Positions 1 through 8,572 of a stretch of DNA of 27,855 nucleotides are shown here, in pieces. The notes below the pieces were generated by a model. It worked only from the letters and a program-made list of their open reading frames with translations, ran no database searches and was not told where the DNA came from. Within the stretch, counting starts at the first letter, position 1. Every line of letters starts with the position of its first letter. Origin of the DNA: Thiomargarita sp. (GTDB lineage Bacteria; Pseudomonadota; Gammaproteobacteria; Beggiatoales; Beggiatoaceae); assembly GCA_030635005.1 (NCBI GenBank), contig DAOVZS010000003.1:1-27855 (forward strand), read 5' to 3'. The position numbers were made by a program, and so were the translations under genes.

Positions 1-310
1 AGAATTTTATGCGATTCTTAAAACACGTCTTAATTAACATTTTAATATTCAATGTTTAAAATAATATTTATAGGAATATAAACTACACGGATTGTATTTA
101 AGAAAGGATAAGGCACAACCGAAGCCTTCTTGTGTTTTTGACTTATCCTTTAGTACTGTCCAGAAGAGCAAGCAATATTAAACAAACTGTATGCATTATA
201 CGGTTGTAATGGCTTTCCTGAATTTTAGGAGAGTGGTATGCCCATTGTTACCTTTCAGGGTTTGTATAAGGACCTTTATTTATATGTCAAAAAACCATTG
301 GAACAGCACA
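1..310. other. Non-coding leader upstream of modA
   Basis: This AT-rich stretch holds no coding region that I can support. An open frame runs into modA from an ATG at 191, but the peptide before position 311 does not resemble ModA and would place extra residues ahead of a clean signal peptide. The only clear structure is the hairpin at 103-151. I did not find a convincing -35/-10 pair, and I could not match the region to a molybdenum-cofactor riboswitch by eye. The window may begin inside an intergenic region or at a contig edge. Confidence 0.5.
103..151. repeat. Inverted repeat / hairpin in modA leader
   Basis: A perfect 10-bp stem pairs AAAGGATAAG (103-112) with CTTATCCTTT (142-151). An inner stem pairs CACAA (114-118) with TTGTG (130-134), with an asymmetric bulge on the 3' side. 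No T-run follows on the plus strand, so it is not an obvious terminator of an upstream gene. It could be a leader structure, a repeat remnant or part of a small RNA. The loop side carries the 11-mer AGGCACAACCG (111-121), which recurs in the tandem repeat at the far end of the window. Confidence 0.5.
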
Positions 311-1039
311 ATGAAATATATCATCACAATTCTGCTAGTATTGAATATATTTACCCACACCACCTATGCTGCAGAAGCTCGTATCGCTGTCGCTTCTAAT
401 TTTACAAATACGATTAAAGCATTGGCAAAACAATTTGAAGACAAAAGCGGTGATAAAATCATTTTAGTGTTTGGAGCAACAGGTAGATTTTATGCCCAAA
501 TTATGAATGGTGCACCTTTTGATGCTTTTTTTTCAGCAGATGCCCGTCGTCCTACGTTACTCGAAAAAAACGGGATGGCGTTAGCAGGCAGCCGTTTCAC
601 ATATGCACAAGGAAAAATTGTTTTATTTAGTCCAAAATCCGACTATGTAGACAGTGCGGGTGCGATACTTAAAAAGAAAAACTATCATTATCTTGCCATT
701 GCTAATCCTAAATTAGCACCTTATGGACTGGCAGCACAACAAGTCTTACAAAAAATGGGACTTTGGGATGACTTACGATATCAAATGGTACGCGGTGAAA
801 ATATTGGGCAAGCGTATCAATTTGTAAACAGTGGTAATGCTGAATTAGGGTTTGTAGCCTTATCACAAATCAAACGCTTGGGATTTGGTTCATACTGGGA
901 AGTGCCTACTGAACTTTATAGCCCTATCATACAACAAGCGGTGTTAGTGTCTCATAACACCGTTGCTAAAGACTTTATACGTTTTGTACAAAGTGATGAG
1001 GCTAAAGCCATCATTCAAGATTTTGGTTATCAAAAGTGA
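311..1039 (+). CDS. modA: Molybdate ABC transporter substrate-binding protein ModA
   Basis: This is a periplasmic binding protein that captures molybdate (possibly tungstate) and hands it to a ModBC permease. The protein is 242 residues from the ATG at 311. A signal peptide (MKYIITILLVLNIFTHTTYA) is followed by a mature chain starting near AEARIAVASNF, the usual ModA N-terminus. Further family motifs are FGATGRFYAQI, APFDAFFSAD, LAPYGLAAQ and ELGFVALSQI. I chose 311 over the in-frame ATG at 191 because the extra 40 residues would bury the signal peptide and match nothing in the family; a weak GGAA lies just upstream of 311. No modB or modC is present: the next gene is convergent and only 2 bp away, so partners must be encoded elsewhere. 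Family assignment is confident; the exact oxyanion is inferred. Confidence 0.9.
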   Translation: MKYIITILLVLNIFTHTTYAAEARIAVASNFTNTIKALAKQFEDKSGDKIILVFGATGRFYAQIMNGAPFDAFFSADARRPTLLEKNGMALAGSRFTYAQGKIVLFSPKSDYVDSAGAILKKKNYHYLAIANPKLAPYGLAAQQVLQKMGLWDDLRYQMVRGENIGQAYQFVNSGNAELGFVALSQIKRLGFGSYWEVPTELYSPIIQQAVLVSHNTVAKDFIRFVQSDEAKAIIQDFGYQK

Positions 1040-1041
1040 AA

Positions 1042-1551
1042 TTAAGCCTTAACCCCTTTATCCATCTTACTCATATTAAATCCTGATTGAATTTTACCAA
1101 AATATTCAACAAATGTCGTCACGCGTTCTAAGTGTTTGATTAAAAAGGGATCGGGTTCTAAGGCATCTAAAAAATTTTTGAGATACAAGCCTAATTCTGT
1201 ATTTCCGCCCAAACGCAAACGCCGATTAAAAAATAAGGTATCAGGATCTTCACGACGGGTGGCTAATAACAGAAAATCATAGGCAGTACCTTCAATCAGA
1301 AGATCATGAGGCTGATCGGTGGCACTGGCGACTAATCTATTATCAATTAAGGTGATGCGAAAATCTAATTTTGCATCGATTACCCGAATCAGTAACACTT
1401 TTTGGTGCATAAAGTCTAATTCTTCTTCTTTTAAGGCTTCCGCAAAAATGCGATTTAAAAGAGCGACTAAGGTCGTATTGGGGATAATTGGCGGAATAAA
1501 CCCCATGGGAAAGCTTAAAAAATGGGGAATGGTGGGTATAATAGTATTCAT
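1042..1551 (-). CDS. ubiT: UbiT, accessory factor of anaerobic ubiquinone synthesis (SCP2 domain)
   Basis: UbiT (YhbT) is a small SCP2-type lipid-binding protein needed in the O2-independent ubiquinone pathway together with UbiU and UbiV. The 169-residue product matches the family in length. Its clearest signature is in the second half: RREDPDTLFF, NRRLRLGG, NTELGLYLKN, close to the E. coli protein as I recall it. The N-terminus is proline-rich (about residues 5-25), as in homologues. It is the last gene of a minus-strand operon; its ATG overlaps the aroB stop by 4 bp, which suggests translational coupling. ubiU and ubiV are not in this window. The family call is firm; the role in this organism is inferred from enterobacterial work. 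Confidence 0.85.
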   Translation of the reverse strand: MNTIIPTIPHFLSFPMGFIPPIIPNTTLVALLNRIFAEALKEEELDFMHQKVLLIRVIDAKLDFRITLIDNRLVASATDQPHDLLIEGTAYDFLLLATRREDPDTLFFNRRLRLGGNTELGLYLKNFLDALEPDPFLIKHLERVTTFVEYFGKIQSGFNMSKMDKGVKA

Positions 1552-2630
1552 AATGAAGCAGCCTGTATAAGCAGTTGTTTTAAATGTTGGGGATCATAGT
1601 CATCTGTGATGATTGCGTTACCAAGGTTTTTTAAAAGCACTAAACGAATTTTACCCGCAAGTACTTTTTTATCTACTTGCATTAATGTTAACATGTGTTC
1701 TGCAGACAATCCTTTCGGCATCGTCACAGGTAAACCCATGTTTTTGATTAATTTTGTAATACGATTGACATCGCTATCAGTGATCCAGCCCAACTGAGCA
1801 GAAAATTGTGCGGCTAAACACATCCCAATAGCCACCGCCTCTCCATGTAAACAGATCCCATAGCCTAATCCCGTTTCTATAGCATGTCCAAAAGTATGCC
1901 CTAAATTAAGCAAAGCACGTCGTCCATTTTCACGTTCATCTTCTGCGACAATCGTAGCTTTATCCTGACAACACCGAGAGATTGCAAAACTTAACGCCTC
2001 TACATCACGTGCTAATAAGGCAGTTGTATTATTTTCTAACCATTCAAAAAATTCTAAATCATTAATGAGTCCATATTTAATCACTTCTGCTAATCCAGCA
2101 CTCAACTGTTTATCTTCTAAAGTGTATAAGGTATTAATATCTATCACAACACTTTGAGGCTGATGAAAAGCACCGATCATGTTTTTACCTAATACATGAT
2201 TTACACCTGTTTTTCCCCCTACTGAGGAATCTACTTGAGCAAGCAAAGTGGTCGGAATTTGAATAAAGGAAATTCCACGTTGATAACACGCTGCTGCAAA
2301 CCCTGTCATATCACCAATAACCCCGCCTCCTAAGGCGACTAATGTGGTATGACGGTTAAAATGTTTTTGGAGTAAACTATCAAAAATCTGATTTAACACC
2401 GCTAATGTTTTGTATTGCTCTCCATCAGGTAAAATAACAGACTCTGTCTCAAAATCTACAAATGCTGCCAATGTTTTCTCCAAATAAAGCGGCGCTACTG
2501 TATCATTAGTGACTATAAGGACTTGTCGCCCTTTGACATGCGGTGTTATTAAGCTTGAAACGCCTAACAAATTTTGATCAATATAAATAGGATAACTACG
2601 TGTTCCTAAATCCACTTGTAGTGTTTTCAT
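1548..2630 (-). CDS. aroB: 3-dehydroquinate synthase
   Basis: AroB is cytosolic and converts DAHP to 3-dehydroquinate, the second step of the shikimate pathway, using NAD and a divalent metal. The 360-residue length is normal. Visible motifs are the substrate loop DGEQYKT, the glycine-rich NAD region GGGVIGDMTGFAA, SSVGGKTGVNH, KNMIGAFHQP, and the metal-ligand segments LNLGHTFGHAIE and LHGEAVAIGM. It lies between aroK and ubiT with 4-bp ATGA overlaps on both sides, so the three genes are almost certainly co-transcribed and translationally coupled. No truncation or odd residue is seen. Confidence 0.97.
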   Translation of the reverse strand: MKTLQVDLGTRSYPIYIDQNLLGVSSLITPHVKGRQVLIVTNDTVAPLYLEKTLAAFVDFETESVILPDGEQYKTLAVLNQIFDSLLQKHFNRHTTLVALGGGVIGDMTGFAAACYQRGISFIQIPTTLLAQVDSSVGGKTGVNHVLGKNMIGAFHQPQSVVIDINTLYTLEDKQLSAGLAEVIKYGLINDLEFFEWLENNTTALLARDVEALSFAISRCCQDKATIVAEDERENGRRALLNLGHTFGHAIETGLGYGICLHGEAVAIGMCLAAQFSAQLGWITDSDVNRITKLIKNMGLPVTMPKGLSAEHMLTLMQVDKKVLAGKIRLVLLKNLGNAIITDDYDPQHLKQLLIQAASL

Positions 2631-3154
2631 GTTTGTTCTATTTGACTCAAATGTTTGAGAACGATTTTGACCACTTGATGGATGCTACGTTGTCCCGTGT
2701 CTATAATAAGATCTGCCACAGATTCATACAAGGGATGGCGTTCTTCGTGTAACAGTGCTAACTTGTTAAAGCGATTTTCTGTTTCTAATAAAGGACGGTT
2801 ATGACTATGTGCGGTGCGTTTTACTAAGTCATTAATAGGGGCATGTAAATAAACCATATATCCATTATTTTTCAAGAGATGACGATTATTCGCATCTAAG
2901 ATAACACCGCCGCCAGTAGATAAGATGATATTATGAAATTGTGTCAATTCAAGTACAATTTCCCGTTCACGCTTGCGAAAACCGATTTCTCCTTCATATT
3001 CAAAAATTAAAGGAATCGTAACACCACTTTGTTTTTCAATTTCATCATCACTATCAATAAAGATCATTTCTCGTGCTTCTGCGATCAGACGACCAATGGT
3101 GCTTTTACCGACCCCCATAGGTCCGATTAAAAAAATATTGTTTAAAGTGCTCAT
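2627..3154 (-). CDS. aroK: Shikimate kinase
   Basis: This kinase phosphorylates shikimate at the 3-hydroxyl with ATP, a cytosolic step on the way to chorismate. The 175-residue product starts with the P-loop GPMGVGKST (about residues 11-19). It continues with the substrate region FIDSDDEIE, FRKRERE, the STGGGVIL motif and the lid segment RPLLETENRF. It is the first gene of the minus-strand aroK-aroB-ubiT operon and is divergent from mfd across a 27-bp gap, so its promoter must overlap the mfd start region. In many gammaproteobacteria aroK follows pilQ; here no pilus gene precedes it. aroK and aroL cannot be separated by eye, but pairing with aroB favours aroK. Confidence 0.95.
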   Translation of the reverse strand: MSTLNNIFLIGPMGVGKSTIGRLIAEAREMIFIDSDDEIEKQSGVTIPLIFEYEGEIGFRKREREIVLELTQFHNIILSTGGGVILDANNRHLLKNNGYMVYLHAPINDLVKRTAHSHNRPLLETENRFNKLALLHEERHPLYESVADLIIDTGQRSIHQVVKIVLKHLSQIEQT

Positions 3155-3181
3155 AATATAAATTATTTTTAATAAACTGAT

Positions 3182-6100
3182 ATGAATCCCTTAGTTCCTA
3201 ATTTTACATGCAAAGCCAAGCAACGCCAACACTGTGGACATTTATATGGTAGCAGTATTGGTTTAGTAATCAACCAAGCTGCTCAACATGCACCCTTGAT
3301 GGTTATTACGCCTGATTCTCTGTCAGCGCAGCGTTTGCTTGAAGAAATTCAATTTTATGCTCACAAAGACCTCCCTTTATTACTCCTGCCTGATTGGGAA
3401 TCTTTACCTTATGATCTTTTTTCGCCACATCAAGACATTATTTCTGAACGCTTAACCACACTGTATCATTTACCTGGTTTGAAACGGGGCGTATTAATAT
3501 TGCCTGTGAATACGTTAATGTCTCGTATTGCCCCCACAGATTACGTGACTTCTAATAGTTTATGTGTCAATACGGGACAACTTTTAAATTCAGAACGCTT
3601 GCAAAAGCAATTAAAATTGTGTAGTTATCGTTTTGTTGAACAAGTGGTAGAACATGGCGAATGTGCAGTACATGGGCATTTGTTTGATTTATTTCCTATG
3701 GGCAGTAAAACGCCTTATCGTATTGAGTTATGGGATGAAGAGGTGGTGAGTATCCGCAGTTTTGATCCTGATACGCAACGAACGATCTCAACAATCAAGG
3801 ATATTCGATTATTACCCGCCCGTGAATTTCCTTTAACGCAAGAGTCTATTCAGCAATTTCGCACTCAATGGCGTACAAGGTTTAAGGGTGAACCCACTCA
3901 ATATCCCATGTATCAAGATGTTACAACAGGTTTTGCTCCCGGGGGAATTGAATATTATTTACCCCTATTTTTTGAACACACACATACTTTATTTGATTAT
4001 TTGCCTCATAATAGTCTTGTCATCACCTTAGCGAATGTATTAGAAACGGCTGAACAATTTTGGCAAGATATCACAGAACGTTATGACACATTACAGGTCA
4101 AACGTCCTATTTTGCCCCCAAGTGATGTTTTTTTACAAGCCAATCAAATATTTGCGAAAATACGTCAGTATCCACATCTTGATTTTAGTCAAGAAGACGG
4201 TCATCAAACAGGGGCTCTTAATTTTGAAACAGCCCCTCCTCCTAGTTTACCAATTGATGCCCGTATCTTGCAACCTTTATCCGCTCTACAAGCATTTTTA
4301 AAGGATAAACGGGTTTTGATTGCTGCTGAAACGATAGGACGTCGTGAAAGTTTATTAAGATTACTAGATACATATCAATTAAAGCCACAACTGGTTGCAG
4401 ATTGGCAAGAATTTTTAGACAGTGATTACCCTTTTTGTTTAACAGTCTCCCCATTAGAACAGGGATTAGTCTTATCTCATCTTGCAGTGATCAGCGAAAG
4501 GCAATTATTTGGGGAACGCGTTGAACAACGTCGTTGGCGTAATAACACAAAACAGAATGATAGCGCAGCACAGGTAAATGATCTCACTGAATTGAATATT
4601 GGAGCACCTGTCGTCCATGAAACCCATGGTGTAGGACGTTATCGGGGGTTAATTGTATTAAATATCGGCAATATTGAAGCAGAATTCTTGCATCTTGAAT
4701 ATGCGAAACAAGATACATTGTATGTGCCTATTTCTTCTCTATATTTAATCAGTCGTTTCACAGGTATGGATGCTGAACATGCACCGCTACATCGTTTAGG
4801 TAATCCCCGTTGGCATAAAGCGAAACAGAAAGCAGCTGAGAAAGCTCAAGATGTAGCTGCTGAATTATTAGATATTTATGCGCGACGTGCTGTACGACAA
4901 GGGCATGTTTTTAAGGTTGATCAGACTGATTATCAAGCATTTGCTCAAGCTTTTCCATTTGAAGAAACCCCTGATCAACAAGAGGCGATTGAGGCGGTAT
5001 TAGAAAATATGTACTCAACACGTCCAATGGATCGGCTGATTTGTGGTGATGTGGGCTTTGGTAAAACAGAAGTAGCGATGCGGGCTGCCTTTGTGGCAGT
5101 ACAGGATGGACAACAAGTTGCCGTCTTAGTCCCTACCACCTTGTTAGCACAGCAACATTATCAAACATTTCAAGATCGTTTTGCAGATTGGGCAATACGT
5201 ATCGATCAATTATCACGTTTTCGTTCTGGAAAACAGCTTTCTGACACTTTAAAAGCAGTAGCAGGGGGACAATCGGATATTGTAATTGGAACGCATAAAT
5301 TATTACAAGATAATATTACCTTTAAAAATTTAGGGCTGGTTATTATTGATGAAGAGCACCGTTTTGGAGTAAAACAAAAAGAACGTTTTAAATCGTTACG
5401 ATCAGAAGTGGATTTACTGACGCTAACCGCCACCCCGATTCCGCGTTCTTTGAATATGGCGTTATCTAATTTGCGTGATTTATCGGTGATAACCACGCCT
5501 CCTGCACGTAGATTGGCTATCAAAACGTTTGTCAGTGAATGGCACGGTTCATTAATCAGTGAAGCTATTTTGCGTGAATTGAAGCGGGGCGGACAAGTTT
5601 ATTTTTTGCACAATGATATTGATTCTATGCGTTCAATCGTACGGGATATAGAAAAATTAGTCCCCCAAGCACGTGTGCAATTTGCACATGGAAAAATGCG
5701 TGAACGAGAACTTGAACAAGTCATGCAAGACTTCTATCACCGTCGTTTTAATGTGTTGGTGTGTACGACTATTATTGAAACAGGTATTGATATTCCTACC
5801 GCAAATACCATTATTATCAACCGTGCTGATAAATTAGGCTTAGCCCAACTGTATCAATTACGGGGCAGAGTGGGACGTTCGCATCATCGTGCCTATGCGT
5901 ATCTCATTATTCCCGATCCTAAAGCCATGACTCAAGAGGCTCAAAAAAGAATCGATGCGATCAGTGCTTTAAAAAACTTAGGGATGGGATTTACCTTAGC
6001 TCAGAATGATTTAGAAATTCGGGGAGCGGGTGAATTGTTGGGGGGGAATCAAAGTGGACATATTCAAGAAATTGGTTATCATTTATATACTGAATTATTA

Positions 6101-6595
6101 GAACGTGCTGTTAAAGCCCTAAAATCAGGTCAAAAAGTGGATTTAGAACGTCCTTTGTCACAAAGTACAGAAATCAATCTACACAGCCCTGCTTTATTAC
6201 CCAGCACTTATATGCCTGATGTCCACATACGTTTGATTTTTTATAAACGGATTGCCAATGCTGCTAATTTACACGGATTAGATGAAATACACGTAGAATT
6301 GATTGATCGTTTTGGATTGTTACCCGAATATGCGAAAGCCTTAATCAAAATTACAGAACTCAAATTGAAAGCTACCCCCTTAGGGATACGTAAAATTGAT
6401 TTTGGAACGGGGGGGGGGTATATGTTATTTGATGAGAAAACGACAATCGAACCTCTAAAAATCTTTAATATGATTCAAAAAGAAGCGTTTTATTATAAAT
6501 TAGAAGGACAAAATAAGTTACGTTTATTATTAGAATTGTCTGAATTTTCAGAACGGTGCCAAGCTTTGGAAACAGTGTTAGCGTGCTTAGTATGA
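3182..6595 (+). CDS. mfd: Transcription-repair coupling factor Mfd
   Basis: Mfd is a DNA translocase that dislodges RNA polymerase stalled at lesions and recruits UvrA for nucleotide excision repair. The 1137-residue chain is full length for the family. Domains in order are the UvrB-like N-terminal region (about 1-350), a CarD-like RNA-polymerase-interaction domain (about 465-535, with ETHGVGRYRG and TLYVPISSL), a RecG-like motor (Walker A GDVGFGKTE near 621, DEEH near 721, TATPIPRSL, helicase motif VI QLRGRVGRS), and the TRCF C-terminal domain. The codons for T1076-G1079 contain a G10 tract at 6409-6418, described separately; a G7 tract occurs at 6040-6046 (LLGGNQ). It is a single-gene unit, divergent from aroK and convergent with the phosphomannomutase gene. 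Confidence 0.97.
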   Translation: MNPLVPNFTCKAKQRQHCGHLYGSSIGLVINQAAQHAPLMVITPDSLSAQRLLEEIQFYAHKDLPLLLLPDWESLPYDLFSPHQDIISERLTTLYHLPGLKRGVLILPVNTLMSRIAPTDYVTSNSLCVNTGQLLNSERLQKQLKLCSYRFVEQVVEHGECAVHGHLFDLFPMGSKTPYRIELWDEEVVSIRSFDPDTQRTISTIKDIRLLPAREFPLTQESIQQFRTQWRTRFKGEPTQYPMYQDVTTGFAPGGIEYYLPLFFEHTHTLFDYLPHNSLVITLANVLETAEQFWQDITERYDTLQVKRPILPPSDVFLQANQIFAKIRQYPHLDFSQEDGHQTGALNFETAPPPSLPIDARILQPLSALQAFLKDKRVLIAAETIGRRESLLRLLDTYQLKPQLVADWQEFLDSDYPFCLTVSPLEQGLVLSHLAVISERQLFGERVEQRRWRNNTKQNDSAAQVNDLTELNIGAPVVHETHGVGRYRGLIVLNIGNIEAEFLHLEYAKQDTLYVPISSLYLISRFTGMDAEHAPLHRLGNPRWHKAKQKAAEKAQDVAAELLDIYARRAVRQGHVFKVDQTDYQAFAQAFPFEETPDQQEAIEAVLENMYSTRPMDRLICGDVGFGKTEVAMRAAFVAVQDGQQVAVLVPTTLLAQQHYQTFQDRFADWAIRIDQLSRFRSGKQLSDTLKAVAGGQSDIVIGTHKLLQDNITFKNLGLVIIDEEHRFGVKQKERFKSLRSEVDLLTLTATPIPRSLNMALSNLRDLSVITTPPARRLAIKTFVSEWHGSLISEAILRELKRGGQVYFLHNDIDSMRSIVRDIEKLVPQARVQFAHGKMRERELEQVMQDFYHRRFNVLVCTTIIETGIDIPTANTIIINRADKLGLAQLYQLRGRVGRSHHRAYAYLIIPDPKAMTQEAQKRIDAISALKNLGMGFTLAQNDLEIRGAGELLGGNQSGHIQEIGYHLYTELLERAVKALKSGQKVDLERPLSQSTEINLHSPALLPSTYMPDVHIRLIFYKRIANAANLHGLDEIHVELIDRFGLLPEYAKALIKITELKLKATPLGIRKIDFGTGGGYMLFDEKTTIEPLKIFNMIQKEAFYYKLEGQNKLRLLLELSEFSERCQALETVLACLV
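6409..6418 (+). repeat. G10 homopolymer inside mfd
   Basis: Ten consecutive G residues end a Thr codon and encode three Gly residues (about 1077-1079 of Mfd) in an otherwise AT-rich gene. Loss of one G leads to a TAA stop about 16 codons on, and gain of one leads to a TGA after about four codons. A slip in either direction would remove or replace about the last 58 residues of the regulatory C-terminal domain. As given, the frame is intact. Confidence 0.9.
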
Positions 6596-6600
6596 TATTT

Positions 6601-6624
6601 AAAAAAACAGGGGTAATCCCCCTG
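6601..6624 (-). terminator. Rho-independent terminator of the phosphomannomutase gene
   Basis: Read on the minus strand, the stem CAGGGG/CCCCTG (6624-6608, 5-nt loop) is followed directly by seven T residues (6607-6601). It begins 8 bp after the stop codon of the minus-strand gene. On the plus strand the hairpin has A residues before it and only an AT-rich tail, so it may also slow transcription leaving mfd, but it is oriented best for the minus strand. Confidence 0.85.
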
Positions 6625-6631
6625 ATTATTG

Positions 6632-8020
6632 TCAAAACGGTAATTTCAACGTCTTATCAAGTTTTAAAAACTGTTGCCTAAATTGTTCTTGAATGTTCTC
6701 CACGTCTGCTTGCGTATCTCCCTCAAACCGAAAAACTAAGCAAGGCGTGGTATTAGAAGGACGTACTAAGCCCCATCCTTCTTTAAAATCTACACGTACA
6801 CCATCTGTTGTATTGACTTCAGCATTTTCAAAACGAAATGTTTGATTGATTTTATCCATCAACTGATAATGATCTCCAAATTCTGCCAATTCCAATTTGA
6901 TTTCGGGTGTATTTACAGCATTAGGTAATGCATCAAAAACAGTTTCAGGCAAACGATCATCTTGAGATAAAATCTCTAATAAACGGGCTGCTGTATATAT
7001 AGCATCATCAAAACCATACCAACGTTCTTTAAAGAAAATATGCCCACTCATTTCACCGCCCAGTAACGCGCCACTTGCTTTCATCTCAGCTTTGATAAAA
7101 GAATGTCCCGTTTTCCACATTTTAGGTTTGCCACCTGCTTGTTTAATCGCATCCCGTAAATGTCGTGTACATTTCACATCAAAAATAATTTCAGCCCCTG
7201 GTTGCCGTTTTAAAATATCATGGGCATACAAAATCATCTGACGATCAGGCCAAATTATCTGCCCTTTTGCATCTACCACGCCTAAACGATCACCATCCCC
7301 ATCAAACGCTAAGCCTAAATCTGCTTTTTCATCTCGTACTTTTTGAATCAGATCTTCTAAATTAGCGGGCATACTGGGATCAGGATGATGATTAGGAAAA
7401 TGACCATCCACATCACAAAATAACTCAATCACCTGACAGCCCAAAGTTTGTATTAAATGCGGTGCTATGACGCCTGCAACCCCATTACCACAATCAACCA
7501 CTACTTTAAAAGAACGGGATAATTTGATATCTTTATGAATACGAGAGAGATAAGCATGATGAATATCATTTTGAGATCGTGTTCCCGTTCCCTTGATTAA
7601 ATCACCTGTCTTTATACGGGTATCTAAAGCTTGAATCGCATCACCTGACAGTGCATCTCCCCCAATCATAATTTTTAAACCATTATAATTAGGAGGGTTA
7701 TGGCTACCTGTCAACATCACACCGCTCCCCGTTTTTAAATAATGAGTTGCAAAATACAACATCGGGGTTGGTACCATACCAATATCAATGACTTCACGTC
7801 CTGCTGCTTCTAATCCAGTGATTAAAGCTTCAATTAATTTTGGACCTGATAAACGTCCATCACGGGCCACAACAATTTTTTCTTGTCCCTGAGCAGCAGC
7901 TTCGCTACCAATAGCTTGCCCCACTTTTTCAACAATGCTAGGGGTGAGTGCATTTTCACCGATTTCCTCGCTTTCCGTAGGGACAATACCACGAATATCA
8001 TACGCTCTAAAAATAGACAT
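6632..8020 (-). CDS. Phosphomannomutase/phosphoglucomutase (AlgC/ManB type)
   Basis: This cytosolic enzyme interconverts mannose-6-P/mannose-1-P and probably glucose-6-P/glucose-1-P, feeding exopolysaccharide and LPS sugar nucleotides. The 462-residue length is normal. Visible sites are the phosphoserine loop TGSHNPPNYNG with catalytic Ser106, the metal loop DGDGDR (Asp240, 242, 244), the sugar-selecting loop GEMSGH (322-327) and the phosphate-binding RPSNTTP (420-426). The bifunctional AlgC-type call rests on overall resemblance; exact specificity cannot be read from sequence. It is monocistronic, with a good promoter at 8055-8084 and a terminator at 6601-6624. Confidence 0.93.
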   Translation of the reverse strand: MSIFRAYDIRGIVPTESEEIGENALTPSIVEKVGQAIGSEAAAQGQEKIVVARDGRLSGPKLIEALITGLEAAGREVIDIGMVPTPMLYFATHYLKTGSGVMLTGSHNPPNYNGLKIMIGGDALSGDAIQALDTRIKTGDLIKGTGTRSQNDIHHAYLSRIHKDIKLSRSFKVVVDCGNGVAGVIAPHLIQTLGCQVIELFCDVDGHFPNHHPDPSMPANLEDLIQKVRDEKADLGLAFDGDGDRLGVVDAKGQIIWPDRQMILYAHDILKRQPGAEIIFDVKCTRHLRDAIKQAGGKPKMWKTGHSFIKAEMKASGALLGGEMSGHIFFKERWYGFDDAIYTAARLLEILSQDDRLPETVFDALPNAVNTPEIKLELAEFGDHYQLMDKINQTFRFENAEVNTTDGVRVDFKEGWGLVRPSNTTPCLVFRFEGDTQADVENIQEQFRQQFLKLDKTLKLPF

Positions 8021-8054
8021 GTTGTTATCAATTAACAGTGATCAAATATTTAAA

Positions 8055-8084
8055 ATAATAGCATTTTTTCATGAAGTATGTCAA
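8055..8084 (-). promoter_or_regulatory. Sigma70-type promoter for phosphomannomutase gene
   Basis: On the minus strand, a perfect -35 TTGACA (8084-8079) and a -10 TATTAT (8060-8055) are separated by 18 bp. The start codon at 8020 lies about 35 bp downstream. It is back to back with the higBA promoter. Confidence 0.75.
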
Positions 8085-8111
8085 AAGACCCTATTTTGTT
8101 TGGTGATAACT

Positions 8112-8140
8112 TTGAACTTTTATTAAAAAACTGTTATGAT
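8112..8140 (+). promoter_or_regulatory. Sigma70-type promoter for the toxin-antitoxin operon
   Basis: A -35 TTGAAC (8112-8117) and a -10 TATGAT (8135-8140) have the optimal 17-bp spacing. Transcription would start near 8147, just ahead of the palindrome at 8158-8174, giving a leader of about 70 nt before the toxin ATG at 8216. Confidence 0.75.
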
Positions 8141-8157
8141 GACAGACTATTAATATT

Positions 8158-8174
8158 CTATTGACAGTCAATAG
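8158..8174. promoter_or_regulatory. Palindromic operator of the toxin-antitoxin operon
   Basis: CTATTGAC and GTCAATAG form perfect 8-bp arms around a single A. The site is just downstream of the predicted transcription start of the higBA-like operon, where a bound antitoxin would block transcription. Autorepression by HigA-type antitoxins at such palindromes is established for the family; binding here is inferred. Confidence 0.65.
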
Positions 8175-8215
8175 TATCACTTTTTTGATTTTAATTTGTT
8201 TTTATTCAATAACTT

Positions 8216-8572
8216 ATGACAGAAGTTCATTTCTATAAAATTGACTCAGGTGAGTGCCCAGTTGAAAACTTTCTTAATACACTCACAGGCAAGCAAGCAC
8301 AAAAAATAGTTTGGATATTACAATTGCTTAAAGAAACGCCCATTCCTCCTATTCAGTATTTTCAAAAATTACCCAATACTGACGATATTTGGGAAATTGG
8401 CGTGCATTTGGGTAATGATATTCTTAGAATATTGGGATTTGAGGATGAGCAACGCTTTGTGTTGAATCATGCTTTTCAAAATCCAACTCAGAAACATCAG
8501 ATACAAGAAGAAATAAAAATTGCGGAAGCACGTAAACGAGATTATTTTATTTTGAAACAAAAAACATCATGA
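8216..8572 (+). CDS. higB: HigB/RelE-superfamily toxin (Gp49-like)
   Basis: This is a small (118 residue) toxin of the RelE/ParE fold, Gp49-like (DUF891) branch, whose members cleave mRNA on the ribosome. Family features are the opening VHFYKIDSGECPVENFLNTL, the central helix KIVWILQLLKE, the strand segment KLPNTDDIWEIGVHLGNDILRI, and the basic C-terminal half with HAFQNPTQK and EARKRDYF. The toxin comes first and overlaps the antitoxin gene by 4 bp (ATGA), the usual order for higBA and the reverse of most TA pairs. I see no frameshift. The family call is good; activity is inferred. Confidence 0.85.
   Translation: MTEVHFYKIDSGECPVENFLNTLTGKQAQKIVWILQLLKETPIPPIQYFQKLPNTDDIWEIGVHLGNDILRILGFEDEQRFVLNHAFQNPTQKHQIQEEIKIAEARKRDYFILKQKTS

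Noticed and set aside
1..190. Molybdenum-cofactor riboswitch upstream of modA
   Set aside because: The hairpin present lacks any recognisable consensus by eye; a covariance search would be needed.
191..310. N-terminal extension of the modA frame from an ATG at 191
   Set aside because: It would place 40 unrelated residues before a good signal peptide; the ATG at 311 fits the family.
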